Part shown: in pieces, positions 9,334 to 18,841 of the stretch
How positions within the stretch are numbered: the first letter of the stretch is position 1
Layout: the number at the start of each line of letters is the position of its first letter
Source: Methylocystis silviterrae
GTDB lineage: Bacteria > Pseudomonadota > Alphaproteobacteria > Rhizobiales > Beijerinckiaceae
DNA length: 41,960 bases
Direction: 5' to 3'
NCBI RefSeq assembly: GCF_013350005.1
Contig: NZ_JABVWW010000022.1
Location: 1 to 41,960 of the forward strand
The notes under the pieces: model-generated
Told to the model about the DNA's origin: nothing
Database searches by the model: none
What the model saw: only the letters and a program-made list of their open reading frames with translations
Translations under genes and position numbers: made by a program

Positions 9334-9543
9334 ATGACGAAGAGCACGCAGCAGATCGTCGTCGAACAGATCGGCAGCCCGATCGGCCGTCCCGAACGGC
9401 AGCGCCGTACGCTTCTTGGCCTCGGCCTGACGCGCATCGGCCGCCGCCGCGCGCTGGAAGACACGCCGGCCGTGCGCGGGATGATCGCTAAGGTGGCGCA
9501 TCTCGTGAAAATCGTCGACGCCAAAACCGTCGACGGGAAGTGA
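9334..9543 (+). CDS. rpmD: 50S ribosomal protein L30
   Basis: 69 residues, as expected for bacterial L30. The segment [20 protein letters not shown] followed by [16 protein letters not shown] is the family pattern. It begins 11 bp after rpsE with AAGGAGACGACCC before the ATG. Confidence 0.96.
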   Translation: MTKSTQQIVVEQIGSPIGRPERQRRTLLGLGLTRIGRRRALEDTPAVRGMIAKVAHLVKIVDAKTVDGK

Positions 9544-9553
9544 GGACGCGGCC

Positions 9554-10030
9554 ATGAAACTCAATGAAATCACCGACAATCCAGGCGCGAGCAAGAACCG
9601 CATGCGCGTCGGCCGCGGCATCGGCTCCGGCAAGGGCAAGACCGGCGGGCGCGGCGTCAAGGGTCAGAAGGCCCGCACCGGCGTGGCGATCAAGGGCTTC
9701 GAGGGCGGTCAGATGCCGTTGCATCGGCGCCTGCCGAAGCGCGGATTCTACAATCCGTTCTCGACCCACTACAACGAAGTCAATCTCGGGCGGATTCAAC
9801 AGGCGCTCGACGCCGGCAAGCTCGACGCCACCGCGCCGGTGACGATCGAGGCGCTGCTCGCGGCCGGCGTCGTCACCAGACCACGCGACGGCGTCAAGAT
9901 CCTCGGTCAGGGCGAGTTGAAGACAAAGCTCGCCTTCGAGGTCTCGGCGGCCTCCAAATCTGCGGTCGCGGCCATCGAAGGCGCCGGCGGCTCCGTGAAA
10001 CTTCTCGCAGGCGAGACGCCGGCGCAATAA
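9554..10030 (+). CDS. rplO: 50S ribosomal protein L15
   Basis: 158 residues. L15 is a late-assembly protein with a long basic N-terminal tail, visible here as [28 protein letters not shown] in pieces, followed by [17 protein letters not shown]. The C-terminal domain ends in the conserved GGSVKLL segment. A terminator-like hairpin follows before secY. Confidence 0.97.
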   Translation: MKLNEITDNPGASKNRMRVGRGIGSGKGKTGGRGVKGQKARTGVAIKGFEGGQMPLHRRLPKRGFYNPFSTHYNEVNLGRIQQALDAGKLDATAPVTIEALLAAGVVTRPRDGVKILGQGELKTKLAFEVSAASKSAVAAIEGAGGSVKLLAGETPAQ

Positions 10031-10040
10031 AGCAAAATGT

Positions 10041-10074
10041 GCGGCCGCTCTCGCTTGAGCGGCTGCGCTGTTTT
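10041..10074 (+). terminator. Terminator-like hairpin between rplO and secY
   Basis: GCGGCCGCTC (10041-10050) pairs with GAGCGGCTGC (10057-10066) with one G-U wobble and a six-base loop, followed four bases later by TTTT (10071-10074). It lies 11 bp after the rplO stop in the 153-bp gap before secY. The position suggests partial termination that lowers secY-adk expression relative to ribosomal proteins. Confidence 0.55.
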
Positions 10075-10183
10075 ATACAAACGCTCCGAACGGAGCGGGC
10101 GAGCCTCGCGCGCTGCTAGCTCCGAGCGCTGAGCCCAACAAAAATGCGTCGCGTCGACAGCGGCGCGAAAGGGGAGTTCCTTC

Positions 10184-11524
10184 ATGGCATCGGCAGCCGA
10201 GCAGCTCGCGGCCAACGTCAATCTCTCCGCCTTCGGCAAATCCGAGGAATTGAAAAAGCGCATCCTGTTCACGCTGGGCGCGCTGATCGTCTATCGCCTC
10301 GGTACCTACGTGCCGCTGCCGGGCATCGACCCCGAGGCTTTCGCGAAAAGCTTTTTCGGCCAGTCGAAGGGCATGCTGGAGCTCTTCAACATGTTCGCGG
10401 GCGGCGCCGTGCAGCGCCGCGCGATCTTCGCGCTCAACATCATGCCGTATATCTCGGCGTCGATTATCATCCAGCTGCTGACGTCGGTGATTCCGACGCT
10501 CGAGACGCTGAAGAAAGAGGGCGAACAGGGCCGCAAGGTTCTCAACCAATATACCCGCTACCTCACCGTCGCGCTCGCGACGTTCCAGGCCTACGCGATG
10601 GCGATCGGGCTGGAGGGCCAGCAGGGCGTCGTCACCGATCCGGGCATATTCTTCCGCATCACCACGGTCGTGACGCTGGTCGGCGGAACGATGTTCCTGA
10701 TGTGGCTTGGCGAGCAGATCACCTCTCGCGGAATCGGCAACGGCTCTTCGCTCATTATCTTCGCCGGCATCGTCGCCGCGTTTCCATCGGCGATCGTGTC
10801 GACTTTGGAGCTGGGCCGGCAGGGCGCCATTTCGACGGCGCTGATCATCGGCGTCATCGTGATGTCCTTCGCCGTCGTCGCCTTCATCGTGTTCATGGAG
10901 CGGGCGCAGCGGCGCCTGCTGATCACCTATCCCAAGCGGCAGCACGGCAACCGGGTCTATGAGGGACAGACGTCCTTCCTGCCGCTGAAGCTGAACACGT
11001 CCGGCGTCATCCCGCCGATCTTCGCGTCGTCGCTGCTGCTCTTGCCGACGACAGTGGCGAATTTCTACCAATCGACCGGCAGCGAAAGCGTCTTCGCGAC
11101 GATCTCAGCCTATTTCGGCCATGGGCGGCCGCTGTATATGCTCGCCTATGTCGGATTGATCGTGTTCTTCGCCTTCTTCTACACCGCGATCGTCTTCAAT
11201 CCGGTCGAGACGGCGGACAATCTCAAGAAGCACGGCGGTTTCGTGCCGGGCATTCGCCCTGGCGAACGCACGGCGAAATTCATCGACGAAGTGCTGATGC
11301 GGATCACGGTGCTCGGCGCGGCCTATCTGGCGGTCATCTGCATCATTCCGGAAGGGCTCATCGCCTACGCCAATCTGCCGTTCTATTTCGGCGGCACGTC
11401 GCTGCTCATCGTCGTCAGCGTCACCATGGATACTGTGGCGCAGATCCACGGTCATATGCAGGCGCAGCAATATGAGGGGCTGATTCGCAAGACCAAGCTT
11501 CGTGGCGGGAAACGCGCCCGATGA
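10184..11524 (+). CDS. secY: Preprotein translocase subunit SecY
   Basis: 446 residues, the normal length. SecY is the channel of the Sec translocon in the inner membrane and works with SecE, SecG and SecA. About ten hydrophobic segments are visible from residue 22 onward. Conserved features are [13 protein letters not shown], the [24 protein letters not shown] region, and the cytoplasmic loop with [27 protein letters not shown] precedes the ATG. The stop overlaps the adk start as ATGA. Confidence 0.98.
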   Translation: MASAAEQLAANVNLSAFGKSEELKKRILFTLGALIVYRLGTYVPLPGIDPEAFAKSFFGQSKGMLELFNMFAGGAVQRRAIFALNIMPYISASIIIQLLTSVIPTLETLKKEGEQGRKVLNQYTRYLTVALATFQAYAMAIGLEGQQGVVTDPGIFFRITTVVTLVGGTMFLMWLGEQITSRGIGNGSSLIIFAGIVAAFPSAIVSTLELGRQGAISTALIIGVIVMSFAVVAFIVFMERAQRRLLITYPKRQHGNRVYEGQTSFLPLKLNTSGVIPPIFASSLLLLPTTVANFYQSTGSESVFATISAYFGHGRPLYMLAYVGLIVFFAFFYTAIVFNPVETADNLKKHGGFVPGIRPGERTAKFIDEVLMRITVLGAAYLAVICIIPEGLIAYANLPFYFGGTSLLIVVSVTMDTVAQIHGHMQAQQYEGLIRKTKLRGGKRAR

Positions 11525-12108
11525 GGCTGGTGCTGCTCGGTCCGCCGGGGGCCGGCAAGGGAACGCAGGCGGCGCGTCTCGTAAAAAAGCACGGCGTGCC
11601 GCAGCTGTCGACGGGAGACATGCTGCGCGCCGCGGTCGCGGCGAAAACTCCGATTGGACTGAGGGCCAAGGAGATCATGGACGCTGGCGCGCTGGTGCCG
11701 GACGAGGTCGTGATCGGCTTGATCGATGAACGGCTCGGCGCGTCTGACTGCGCCAGCGGGTTCATTCTCGACGGCTTCCCGCGCACTGTGGCGCAGGCCG
11801 AGGCGCTGCAGGAGCTTCTCGTGCGCAGGGGCTTGTCGCTCGACGCCGTGCTTGAGCTCGCCGTCGACGAAGGCGCGCTCGTCGACCGGATGCGCAAGCG
11901 GGTCGACGAAACCCGCGCCGCGGGCGGCGCGGTGCGCGCAGACGACAATCCGGAAAGCTTCAAGACGCGGCTCGAAGCCTATCGGGCCCAGACGGCCCCG
12001 GTGTCGGCGCACTACGCCAAGCGTAGCGAACTGACCAAGATCGACGGCATGGCGCCGATCGAGGATGTAACCGCGGAGATCGATCGCGCCCTGTCGGGCG
12101 CCAGCTAG
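11521..12108 (+). CDS. adk: Adenylate kinase, short-LID type
   Basis: 195 residues; catalyses ATP + AMP to 2 ADP in the cytoplasm. The P-loop GPPGAGKGT is at residues 7-15, the AMP-binding TGDMLR follows, and DGFPRT lies at about 84-89. The LID is a short segment without the zinc-binding or long insert of the 214-residue E. coli enzyme, as usual in alphaproteobacteria. The ATG overlaps the secY stop by four bases, so expression is coupled to secY. Confidence 0.97.
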   Translation: MRLVLLGPPGAGKGTQAARLVKKHGVPQLSTGDMLRAAVAAKTPIGLRAKEIMDAGALVPDEVVIGLIDERLGASDCASGFILDGFPRTVAQAEALQELLVRRGLSLDAVLELAVDEGALVDRMRKRVDETRAAGGAVRADDNPESFKTRLEAYRAQTAPVSAHYAKRSELTKIDGMAPIEDVTAEIDRALSGAS

Positions 12109-12126
12109 ATTTTTTCGCGGAATCGC

Positions 12127-12155
12127 TTGACCCTCAACCCGTTGGCCCCTAAATA
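12127..12155 (+). promoter_or_regulatory. Candidate promoter for the rpsM-rpsK-rpoA-rplQ group
   Basis: TTGACC (12127-12132) and TAAATA (12150-12155) are separated by 17 bp in the 208-bp gap after adk. The -35 matches five of six consensus bases, the -10 is weak. A promoter here would make the alpha block partly independent of secY-adk. Confidence 0.35.
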
Positions 12156-12226
12156 GGCAGTCTTCACGTTGTTGGACAGTCGGCTCCGGCTCCCGGATTG
12201 GGGGGCGGGGCCTGTTTTCGTATGAA

Positions 12227-12243
12227 GACGGTTCACAACCGTC
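12227..12243 (+). promoter_or_regulatory. Leader hairpin upstream of rpsM
   Basis: GACGGTT-CAC-AACCGTC is a perfect 7-bp inverted repeat 74 bp before the rpsM GTG. With the second stem at 12282-12296 it forms a structured leader, which might be an S4-type autoregulatory target as in other bacteria; no homology to a known element was recognised. Confidence 0.35.
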
Positions 12244-12281
12244 CGCATGGGCCGGGCTCCACCGGACGCGGGCGTCATCCT

Positions 12282-12296
12282 GGAGCTTAAGGCTCC
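12282..12296 (+). promoter_or_regulatory. Stem next to the rpsM ribosome-binding site
   Basis: GGAGC-TTAAG-GCTCC is a 5-bp inverted repeat ending 10 bp before the GGAGAG that serves rpsM. It is close enough to affect translation start if it folds with neighbouring sequence. Weak evidence on its own. Confidence 0.3.
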
Positions 12297-12316
12297 TTCT
12301 CACATGGAGAGACAAA

Positions 12317-12685
12317 GTGGCCCGTATTGCAGGCGTCAATATCCCGACCAACAAGCGCGTCGTCATCGCGCTCCAATATATCCACGGCATTGGGGCCAAG
12401 AAGGCTGAGGAAATCTGCGAAAAGGTGAGCATCCCGGCCGAGCGCCGCGTGGCGCAACTCACCGACGCGGAAGTTCTGCAAATTCGCGAAACCATCGACC
12501 GCGACTACATGGTCGAGGGCGATCTGCGCCGCGAGGTCGCGATCAACATCAAGCGCCTGATGGATCTCGGCTGCTATCGCGGCCTGCGCCATCGCCGCCA
12601 GCTCCCCGTGCGCGGCCAGCGCACGCACACAAACGCCCGCACCCGCAAGGGCAAGGCGAAGCCGATCGCCGGCAAGAAGAAGTAA
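12317..12685 (+). CDS. rpsM: 30S ribosomal protein S13
   Basis: 122 residues starting with GTG at 12317 ([14 protein letters not shown]), preceded by GGAGAGACAAA. S13 lies in the head of the small subunit and contacts the P-site tRNA and the large subunit. The helix-two-turn-helix [16 protein letters not shown] and the basic tail [17 protein letters not shown] are typical. No in-frame ATG is closer to the conserved start. Confidence 0.97.
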   Translation: MARIAGVNIPTNKRVVIALQYIHGIGAKKAEEICEKVSIPAERRVAQLTDAEVLQIRETIDRDYMVEGDLRREVAINIKRLMDLGCYRGLRHRRQLPVRGQRTHTNARTRKGKAKPIAGKKK

Positions 12686-12707
12686 TCGGCCGTCAGGACA
12701 ATCATCG

Positions 12708-12730
12708 ATGGCCGGGACACGCCCGGCCAT
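12708..12730. repeat. REP-like palindrome between rpsM and rpsK
   Basis: ATGGCCGGG-ACACG-CCCGGCCAT is a perfect 9-bp inverted repeat with a five-base spacer. Similar ATGGCCGGG palindromes are common dispersed intergenic elements in Hyphomicrobiales genomes (general knowledge; copy number here cannot be counted). It sits 22 bp after the rpsM stop. Confidence 0.6.
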
Positions 12731-12788
12731 GACAACCGAAATCCCTAGCGCCTGGAACTACGGGCGCGTTTGAAGGACGCAAGAAAAA

Positions 12789-13178
12789 ATGGCTAAGGAC
12801 ACAACGCGCGTTCGTCGCCGCGAGCGCAAGAACATCGTTTCCGGCGTCGCGCATGTAAATTCGACGTTCAACAACACCATGATCACCATCACCGACGCGC
12901 AGGGCAACACCGTGTCGTGGTCGTCCGCGGGGTCGATGGGATTCAAAGGCTCGCGCAAATCCACGCCCTACGCCGCGCAGATGGCCGCCGAAGACGCCGC
13001 CCGCAAGGCCGGCGAGCACGGCGTGCGCACGCTCGAAGTCGAAGTCTCCGGTCCGGGCTCCGGCCGTGAGTCGGCGCTGCGCGCCTTGCAGGCGGCGGGC
13101 TTCACCGTGACTTCGATCCGCGATGTGACGCCCATTCCGCACAACGGCTGCCGGCCGCGCAAGCGCCGCCGCGTCTGA
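12789..13178 (+). CDS. rpsK: 30S ribosomal protein S11
   Basis: 129 residues. S11 forms part of the platform at the E-site. The [17 protein letters not shown] and [17 protein letters not shown] segments and the ending [15 protein letters not shown] are diagnostic. The ATG at 12789 follows AAGGACGCAAGAAAAA. rpoA begins 79 bp downstream. Confidence 0.98.
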   Translation: MAKDTTRVRRRERKNIVSGVAHVNSTFNNTMITITDAQGNTVSWSSAGSMGFKGSRKSTPYAAQMAAEDAARKAGEHGVRTLEVEVSGPGSGRESALRALQAAGFTVTSIRDVTPIPHNGCRPRKRRRV

Positions 13179-13257
13179 GTTCATTGTCTGATTTGATTTC
13201 GCGCGGCGCGGCGCATGCCCGGCGCCGCACTCAGGAGCTTCAAGGAAAGGCCTCCAA

Positions 13258-14277
13258 GTGAGCATCCAGAAGAACTGGCAGGAACTCATCAAGCCGAACA
13301 AGCTCGAAGTCGCCGCCGGAGACGATCCCAAGCGCGTCGCGACCGCGATCGCCGAGCCGCTGGAGCGCGGCTTCGGCGTGACGCTTGGCAACGCCCTGCG
13401 CCGCATTCTGCTGTCGTCGTTGCAGGGCGCGGCGATCACGTCGATTCACATCGATGGCGTGCTGCACGAGTTCTCGTCGATCCCGGGCGTGCGCGAGGAC
13501 GTGACCGACATCGTCCTCAACATCAAGGACATCGCCATCAAATACCAGGGCGATGGCATGAAGCGCCTGACGCTCAAGAAGACGGGACCGGGGGCCGTCA
13601 CCGCGGGCGACATCCAGGTGACGGGCGATGTGCAGGTCCTCAACCCTGAACTCGTCATCTGCACGCTCGACGAAGGCGCCGAGATCCGCATCGAGTTCAC
13701 CGTCGCCAACGGCAAGGGCTATGCGCCCGCCGACCGCAACCGCGCCGAAGACGCCCCGATCGGCCTCATTCCGATCGACAGCCTCTATTCGCCGGTCAAA
13801 AAGGTCAGCTATCGGGTCGAAAACACCCGCGAGGGCCAGGTTCTCGACTATGACAAGCTGACGCTGACGGTCGAGACGAATGGCGCGATGAGCCCGGAAG
13901 ACGCGATCGCCTATTCGGCGCGCATTCTGCAGGACCAGCTCAATGTCTTCGTCAATTTCGAAGAGCCGCGCCGCGAGGAGGCCGCGCCGTCGATTCCGCA
14001 GCTCGCTTTCAATCCGGCGCTGCTGAAGAAGGTGGACGAGTTGGAGCTTTCGGTGCGGTCGGCGAACTGCCTGAAGAACGACAACATCGTCTACATCGGC
14101 GACCTTATCCAGAAGTCGGAAGCCGAGATGCTGCGCACGCCGAACTTCGGCCGCAAGTCCTTGAACGAGATCAAGGAGGTGCTGGCGCAGATGGGGCTGC
14201 ATCTGGGCATGGAAGTCCCCGGCTGGCCGCCGGAGAACATCGACGATCTCGCAAAGAGATTCGAGGAGCATTACTGA
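13258..14277 (+). CDS. rpoA: DNA-directed RNA polymerase subunit alpha
   Basis: 339 residues from a GTG at 13258, preceded by AAGGAAAGG; the start [16 protein letters not shown] is that of alphaproteobacterial RpoA. The N-terminal domain (to about residue 230) dimerises and nucleates the core enzyme, seen in [20 protein letters not shown]. The C-terminal domain (about 255-325), which contacts UP elements and activators, has [16 protein letters not shown] and [17 protein letters not shown]. Placement after rpsK is standard. Confidence 0.98.
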   Translation: MSIQKNWQELIKPNKLEVAAGDDPKRVATAIAEPLERGFGVTLGNALRRILLSSLQGAAITSIHIDGVLHEFSSIPGVREDVTDIVLNIKDIAIKYQGDGMKRLTLKKTGPGAVTAGDIQVTGDVQVLNPELVICTLDEGAEIRIEFTVANGKGYAPADRNRAEDAPIGLIPIDSLYSPVKKVSYRVENTREGQVLDYDKLTLTVETNGAMSPEDAIAYSARILQDQLNVFVNFEEPRREEAAPSIPQLAFNPALLKKVDELELSVRSANCLKNDNIVYIGDLIQKSEAEMLRTPNFGRKSLNEIKEVLAQMGLHLGMEVPGWPPENIDDLAKRFEEHY

Positions 14278-14281
14278 GTCG

Positions 14282-14410
14282 CACCCTCCCCTTGAGGGGG
14301 AGGGTCGTCCTGCGTAGCAGGCGGGGTGGGGTGAAACCCACGAAGTTTCGGGGTTCACCCCCACCCGACCGCCTTCAGCGGTCGACCTCCCCCCTCAAGG
14401 GGGAGGTGGA
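14282..14410. repeat. Long imperfect palindrome between rpoA and rplQ
   Basis: About 130 bp in which the left arm (CACCCTCCCCTTGAGGGGGA...) matches the reverse complement of the right arm (...CCCCCTCAAGGGGGAGGTG) nearly end to end; the centre is around 14340-14352. Each end also has its own small hairpin with CTTGAG or CTCAAG at the tip. The size and layout suggest a mobile palindromic intergenic element rather than a simple terminator. It sits inside the alpha block, between two essential genes. Confidence 0.7.
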
Positions 14411-14473
14411 GTGAGCGCCCATAATCGACGGCCGTTCCTTGGCACGGCGGCCGCATAATCAACGGAGAGCCGC

Positions 14474-14887
14474 ATGTATCACGGTCACAAGAAGCGCCGC
14501 TTCGGGCGCACGCATGAGCACCGCAAGGCGATGTTCGCCAATATGGCGCAGGCGCTCATCAAGCATGAGCAGATTGTCACGACGCTGCCGAAGGCGAAGG
14601 ATCTGCGTCCGGTCGTTGAAAAGCTTGTGACGCTGGGCAAACGCGGCGACCTCCATGCGCGCCGGCAGGCGATCGCCAAGATTAAGGACGTCAAGCTCGT
14701 CGGCAAGCTCTTCGACGTGCTCGGACCTCGCTATAAGGATCGCAACGGCGGCTATACGCGCGTGCTGAAGGCGGGCTTCCGCTACGGCGACAATGCGCCG
14801 CTCGCGGTCATCGAATTCGTCGATCGCGACGTGAACGCCAGGGGGCAGGACTCCGGGCCGGTCCACGAAGGAGAGGCGGCGGCGTAA
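14474..14887 (+). CDS. rplQ: 50S ribosomal protein L17
   Basis: 137 residues. L17 is near the tunnel exit. The N-terminal [27 protein letters not shown] and the C-terminal [26 protein letters not shown] are typical. AACGGAGAG precedes the ATG at 14474. It is the last ribosomal gene of the superoperon; the 262 bp after it show no gene, and only a weak CGATCG dyad. Confidence 0.97.
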   Translation: MYHGHKKRRFGRTHEHRKAMFANMAQALIKHEQIVTTLPKAKDLRPVVEKLVTLGKRGDLHARRQAIAKIKDVKLVGKLFDVLGPRYKDRNGGYTRVLKAGFRYGDNAPLAVIEFVDRDVNARGQDSGPVHEGEAAA

Positions 14888-15149
14888 ACCGCTCAAGGGC
14901 GATCGCTTCGATCGTCATCATGATCAGCAAACGCGGCGTCGTATCTCGATTACTGGGATGCGGCGCCGAAAGCGTTTTAAGAGCAAGGAAGCGTCGGAGC
15001 GCCTCGCGCGAAAACCGCATGGCCGACGACAACGCTGCGAGATGGCGCTCGACGCGCATCTCGCGCAGTAAGATCATTTCGGCGCGTTCTTATCGTCTCG
15101 CGTCTTTGCGTCTATAAATGCGCCGCGTAAACGAGCTACGGAGCGCTTC

Positions 15150-16646
15150 ATGAAGATTTCGGCGCGTCACATTATTATGATTATGGCTGCGGCGCTCGCC
15201 TGCGCCCTCGCTGCGTCCTTCGCCTCCGCGCGCGCCGAAGTCTCGCCTGAGGCGGCTCAGACCGCCTCGCCAAGGCCGCCTGGCCGCGTCGAGAGCTTTA
15301 CGCCGCCGGCGCCTGATCGCGCCGTGCCGACGAGCCGCGGCGAGTTGATGAATTCCTTCGCGCCGGTGGTCAAAAAGGCGCAGCCGGCCGTTGTCAACGT
15401 CTTCGCGTCGCGCGTCGAGCGCATGCCCGCCAATCCACTTTTCGACGACCCGATCTTTCGTCGCTTTTTTGGCGAGGGCGGCGGCATGCCGGGACGCAAC
15501 ATGGCCCAATCGCTGGGCTCGGGCGTGATCGTCGATCAGAGCGGCCTTGTCGTCACCAACAACCACGTGATCGAGGGCATGACCGACGTGAAGGTGGCGC
15601 TCGCCGACAAGCGCGAATTCGCCGCCAAGATTTTGTTGCGCGATCCGCGCACCGATCTCGCGGTGCTGAAGCTGGTCGACGGCGCCAATTTTCCGACGAT
15701 GGAGCTTGGCGATTCGGACGCGCTCGAAGTCGGCGATTTGACGCTCGCGATCGGCAATCCTTTCGGCGTCGGTCAAACCGTGACGCAAGGCATTATTTCG
15801 GCGCTTTCGCGCACCCATGTCGGCATCAGCGACTATGGCTTTTTCATTCAGACGGACGCGGCGATCAATCCCGGCAACTCGGGCGGACCGCTGGTCGATA
15901 TGAACGGGCGCGTCGTCGGCATCAATTCCGCGATCTTCTCGAAGTCCGGCGGATCGGTCGGCATCGGCTTCGCCATCCCCGTCAATATGGTCAAGAGCGT
16001 GATCGCCGCCGCGAAGGGCGGCGGCAAGCAGGTGCGGCGGGCGTGGATGGGCGCGACGCTGCAAACGCTCTCGCAGGAGATAGCCGACGGTCTCGGGCTC
16101 GATCGTCCTACCGGCGCTTTGCTGGCCGACGTCGATCCAAAGGGGCCGTCAGCTGAAGCCGGTCTAAAGCGCGGCGACGTCATTATCTCGGTCGACGGCC
16201 AGACGGCCGATGACCCGGAGGCGGTCGGCTATCGGCTCGCCACCAAGCCAATTGGCGGGCAGGCGACGCTCGTCGTATTGCGTGGCGGCAAAAAGATTGT
16301 CGCGCAAATTCGACTCGCGCCGGCGCCGGAAACGCCGCCGCGCGACGCGATAAGGATAAAGGGCGCGTCGCCCTTCGCCGGCGCGACGGTCATGAATATT
16401 TCTCCCGCGGTCATCGAAGAGATGTCTGTGCAGGGAACGACCAATGGCGTCGTAGTTTCCGAGGTCGATGACGGCTCCTATGCGCAGCAGCTCAATCTGC
16501 AGCGCGGCGACATAATTCTCGCCGTCAATGATCAAAAGATCGGGACGACGCGCGACCTGGAGAGCGTAACGGCAGGGCGCGCCTACTATTGGAAGATCAC
16601 CCTGGCGCGCGGCGGGCAGGTGTTCACGACCGTCATCGGCGGTTAA
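15150..16646 (+). CDS. DegP/HtrA-type periplasmic serine protease
   Basis: 498 residues. An N-terminal signal peptide (residues 1-28) sends it to the periplasm. The trypsin-like domain has the triad His139 (TNNHV), Asp169 (RTDLAVL) and Ser244 (GNSGGPL). Two PDZ domains follow, about 285-375 and 405-490. Such proteases degrade or refold damaged envelope proteins. ACGGAGCGC precedes the ATG. cutA begins six bases after the stop, suggesting one transcript. The linker after the signal peptide is proline-rich. Which Deg paralogue (DegP, DegQ, MucD) it is cannot be settled. Confidence 0.93.
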   Translation: MKISARHIIMIMAAALACALAASFASARAEVSPEAAQTASPRPPGRVESFTPPAPDRAVPTSRGELMNSFAPVVKKAQPAVVNVFASRVERMPANPLFDDPIFRRFFGEGGGMPGRNMAQSLGSGVIVDQSGLVVTNNHVIEGMTDVKVALADKREFAAKILLRDPRTDLAVLKLVDGANFPTMELGDSDALEVGDLTLAIGNPFGVGQTVTQGIISALSRTHVGISDYGFFIQTDAAINPGNSGGPLVDMNGRVVGINSAIFSKSGGSVGIGFAIPVNMVKSVIAAAKGGGKQVRRAWMGATLQTLSQEIADGLGLDRPTGALLADVDPKGPSAEAGLKRGDVIISVDGQTADDPEAVGYRLATKPIGGQATLVVLRGGKKIVAQIRLAPAPETPPRDAIRIKGASPFAGATVMNISPAVIEEMSVQGTTNGVVVSEVDDGSYAQQLNLQRGDIILAVNDQKIGTTRDLESVTAGRAYYWKITLARGGQVFTTVIGG

Positions 16647-16652
16647 ATCGGC

Positions 16653-16970
16653 ATGGGCGCGCTTGTGATCCTCGTCACGACGATCGACGACGAGGAAAAG
16701 GCGCGCGCGCTTGCCCGGGCGGCGCTCTCCGCAAAGCTCGCCGCCTGCGTTCAGATACATCCCATTCGCAGCCATTACGTCTGGAAGGACGAGATGCGCG
16801 AAGCGCCTGAGTTCTTGTTGCAGATGAAAGCGCGCGGCGACGACTATCCGGCGCTTGCCGAATTGGTCCGCCGTCTGCATAGCTATGAGACGCCGGAAAT
16901 TCTGCGCATCGACGTCGCCGAGGCGGACCGAGATTATCTCGCCTGGGCGATGGAGGCGACGCGACGGTAA
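16653..16970 (+). CDS. cutA: CutA-family divalent cation tolerance protein
   Basis: 105 residues, the family length. CutA1 is a small trimeric PII-like protein historically linked to copper tolerance, but its biochemical role is uncertain. VTTIDDEEKARALARAAL, KLAACVQI, and SHYVWKDEMREAPEFLLQMK are the family blocks. It follows the protease gene by six bases, so they are probably co-transcribed. Confidence 0.92.
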   Translation: MGALVILVTTIDDEEKARALARAALSAKLAACVQIHPIRSHYVWKDEMREAPEFLLQMKARGDDYPALAELVRRLHSYETPEILRIDVAEADRDYLAWAMEATRR

Positions 16971-17066
16971 GCGCGCCGGCGGAGCGTCTTCCAAATCGCC
17001 GATCTCGGCATTACCTTTCCTGCGCGGCGACGCTCTGTGCGCCGCGCCAGCCTTCGGGACCCTTGG

Positions 17067-18038
17067 ATGTCACCTCCCACCGACTATTTCGTTGATCGCC
17101 GCAGGCTTCGCCGCAAGCTCGGCTGGTGGCGTCTCGCCGCCCTGATCGCCTTAGGTCTGGCGGGCTTCGTCGCTGTGGTGCGGCTCGGCGGCGCCGATTC
17201 GGCCGATAAGCTCACGCCGCATATCGCCCGTCTCGAGCTGCAGGGCGTCATTACCGGCGACGACGATACAATCGATATGATCAAGAAAATCGGGGAGTCG
17301 AACCAGACGAAGGCTCTGCTGCTGGAGATTGAGAGTCCCGGCGGCACGACGACAGGCTCGGAACGGCTCTATGAGGAGCTTCGGCGCGTTGCGGAGAAGA
17401 AGCCCGTCGTCGCCGTTGTCGGAACGGTGGCCGCGTCCGGCGCCTATATCGCCGCGCTTGCCGCCGATACGATCGTTGCGCGCGGCAATTCGCTCGTCGG
17501 CTCGATCGGCGTGCTGTTCCAATATCCCAACGTCTCGAAGCTGCTCAATAATTGGGGCGTCGAGGTCGAGACGATAAAATCGTCGCCGCTCAAGGCCGCG
17601 CCCAACGGGCTCGAACCGACGAGCCCGGAGGCGCGCGAGGCGGTCGCCAGTCTTGTCGCCGACTCTTACGCTTGGTTTAAGAACCTCGTTCGAGAGCGGC
17701 GTAATCTCGACGAGGCGGAACTCGCGAAGGTCTCTGACGGCCGTGTCTTCACCGCGCGGCAGGGCGTGCCGCTGAAGCTCGTCGATCTCATCGGCGGCCA
17801 GCGCGAGGCCATCGACTGGCTGGTCGCCAACAAGGGAATTGCGAAAGACATGCCCGTGCGCGAGTGGAAGAAGAAATCCAGCCTGGAGCGGCTTGGGCTT
17901 GTCGGCGCCGCCGCCGGCGTCGCGCGGGTCGCCGGACTGGAAGCGATCGCCGGTTTTTTAGAAAAATCAATTCTCCTCGAACGGAGCGGCGAGCTTGACG
18001 GCCTTTTGGCGATTTGGCAGCATTCGGCCGCCAACTGA
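17067..18038 (+). CDS. sppA: Signal peptide peptidase SppA (short form)
   Basis: 323 residues from the ATG at 17067; an in-frame GTG at 17037 would add ten residues. A single membrane anchor lies at about residues 20-40 after a basic cytoplasmic start. The S49 peptidase domain has the nucleophile Ser124 in AASGAYIAAL and the general-base Lys176 in KSSPLKAAPNG, plus the SPGGTTTGSE loop. It degrades cleaved signal peptides in the membrane. The length is that of the single-domain form found in many bacteria rather than the tandem E. coli form. ihfB follows after 36 bp. Confidence 0.92.
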   Translation: MSPPTDYFVDRRRLRRKLGWWRLAALIALGLAGFVAVVRLGGADSADKLTPHIARLELQGVITGDDDTIDMIKKIGESNQTKALLLEIESPGGTTTGSERLYEELRRVAEKKPVVAVVGTVAASGAYIAALAADTIVARGNSLVGSIGVLFQYPNVSKLLNNWGVEVETIKSSPLKAAPNGLEPTSPEAREAVASLVADSYAWFKNLVRERRNLDEAELAKVSDGRVFTARQGVPLKLVDLIGGQREAIDWLVANKGIAKDMPVREWKKKSSLERLGLVGAAAGVARVAGLEAIAGFLEKSILLERSGELDGLLAIWQHSAAN

Positions 18039-18074
18039 CTCGGGCGTCGCGACGCCAACACATTGGATCGCCTC

Positions 18075-18365
18075 ATGATAAAGTCGGAACTTATTCAACG
18101 GATCGCGCGCCGAAACGGCCATCTGTACCAGCGCGACGTCGAGACGATCGTCAGCACGATTCTTGACGAGATCACCTCTGCGCTGGCGCGGGGCGATCGC
18201 GTCGAATTGCGTGGCTTCGGCGCTTTTTCGGTCAAGAAGCGCGATGCGCGCACCGGCCGCAACCCGCGCACTGGCGCGCAGGTTTCGGTGCAGCAAAAGA
18301 GCGTGCCATTCTTCAAAACCGGTAAAGAGATGCGCGAGCGCCTCAATGAAAATTATCCGGGCTGA
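18075..18365 (+). CDS. ihfB: Integration host factor subunit beta
   Basis: 96 residues from the ATG at 18075; a TTG 12 bases upstream is in frame but unlikely. IHF bends DNA as an alpha/beta heterodimer in replication, recombination and transcription. The HU/IHF signature is present as [10 protein letters not shown] with the intercalating proline, and [14 protein letters not shown] is the usual beta start. The ribosome-binding site is weak. The sppA-ihfB-lapA order is common in proteobacteria. Confidence 0.95.
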   Translation: MIKSELIQRIARRNGHLYQRDVETIVSTILDEITSALARGDRVELRGFGAFSVKKRDARTGRNPRTGAQVSVQQKSVPFFKTGKEMRERLNENYPG

Positions 18366-18480
18366 GGCGATTTAAAGCGGCTGCGTCCTCTCGGTCTCGG
18401 GACGCGCGGCAGCGGCGAAGCGGCGGCTGTATGTGGCGGCTGCCCAGCGTGTCGCGCGGCGCCGGCAAGAGGGAGATGTT

Positions 18481-18822
18481 ATGAAGTCCATCCTGCGCGT
18501 CATCGTTTTCGTTCCCCTGGCGCTCATCATTCTGTTTTTCTCGATGGCCAACCGCGGCTCGGTGCGCATCGGGCTTGATCCCTTCGCGCCGAGCGACGGA
18601 TCGGGTCCTTCTTTCGAGGCGCCGATCTTCCTTGTCGTTCTGGCGTCCATGGCGATTGGAGTGCTCGCGGGCGGGATCTCTTCCTGGCTTGGGCATCTCT
18701 CCGTGCGCCGCGCCGCGAAGGTCGCTCGCGCCGAGGCGCGCAAGACACGTGTGGAGATCGATAAGCTGCGTCAGCAGGCGTTGGCGAGCCTGCCGGCCGA
18801 TAAGAGAGTGAAGAGCAGTTAA
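18481..18822 (+). CDS. lapA: LapA-domain (DUF1049) inner-membrane protein
   Basis: 113 residues from the ATG at 18481, preceded by AGAGGGAG. Two hydrophobic segments (about 5-22 and 43-66) are followed by a charged cytoplasmic helix (about 75-105), the layout of lipopolysaccharide assembly protein A. In E. coli LapA works with LapB in the control of LPS synthesis through LpxC turnover. Placement next to ihfB supports the assignment. The sequence motif itself is weak, so the function is by family and context. Confidence 0.75.
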   Translation: MKSILRVIVFVPLALIILFFSMANRGSVRIGLDPFAPSDGSGPSFEAPIFLVVLASMAIGVLAGGISSWLGHLSVRRAAKVARAEARKTRVEIDKLRQQALASLPADKRVKSS

Positions 18823-18841
18823 GCGGCTTCCTGTCGCCACG

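Noticed and set aside
14282-14410. Insertion sequence or transposon remnant at the large palindrome
   Set aside because: No transposase fragment or target duplication is visible, so it is called a palindromic repeat only.
14920-15117. Possible 65-codon gene between rplQ and the protease gene
   Set aside because: Basic, low-complexity product with no family match and no good ribosome-binding site; more likely upstream region of the protease gene.
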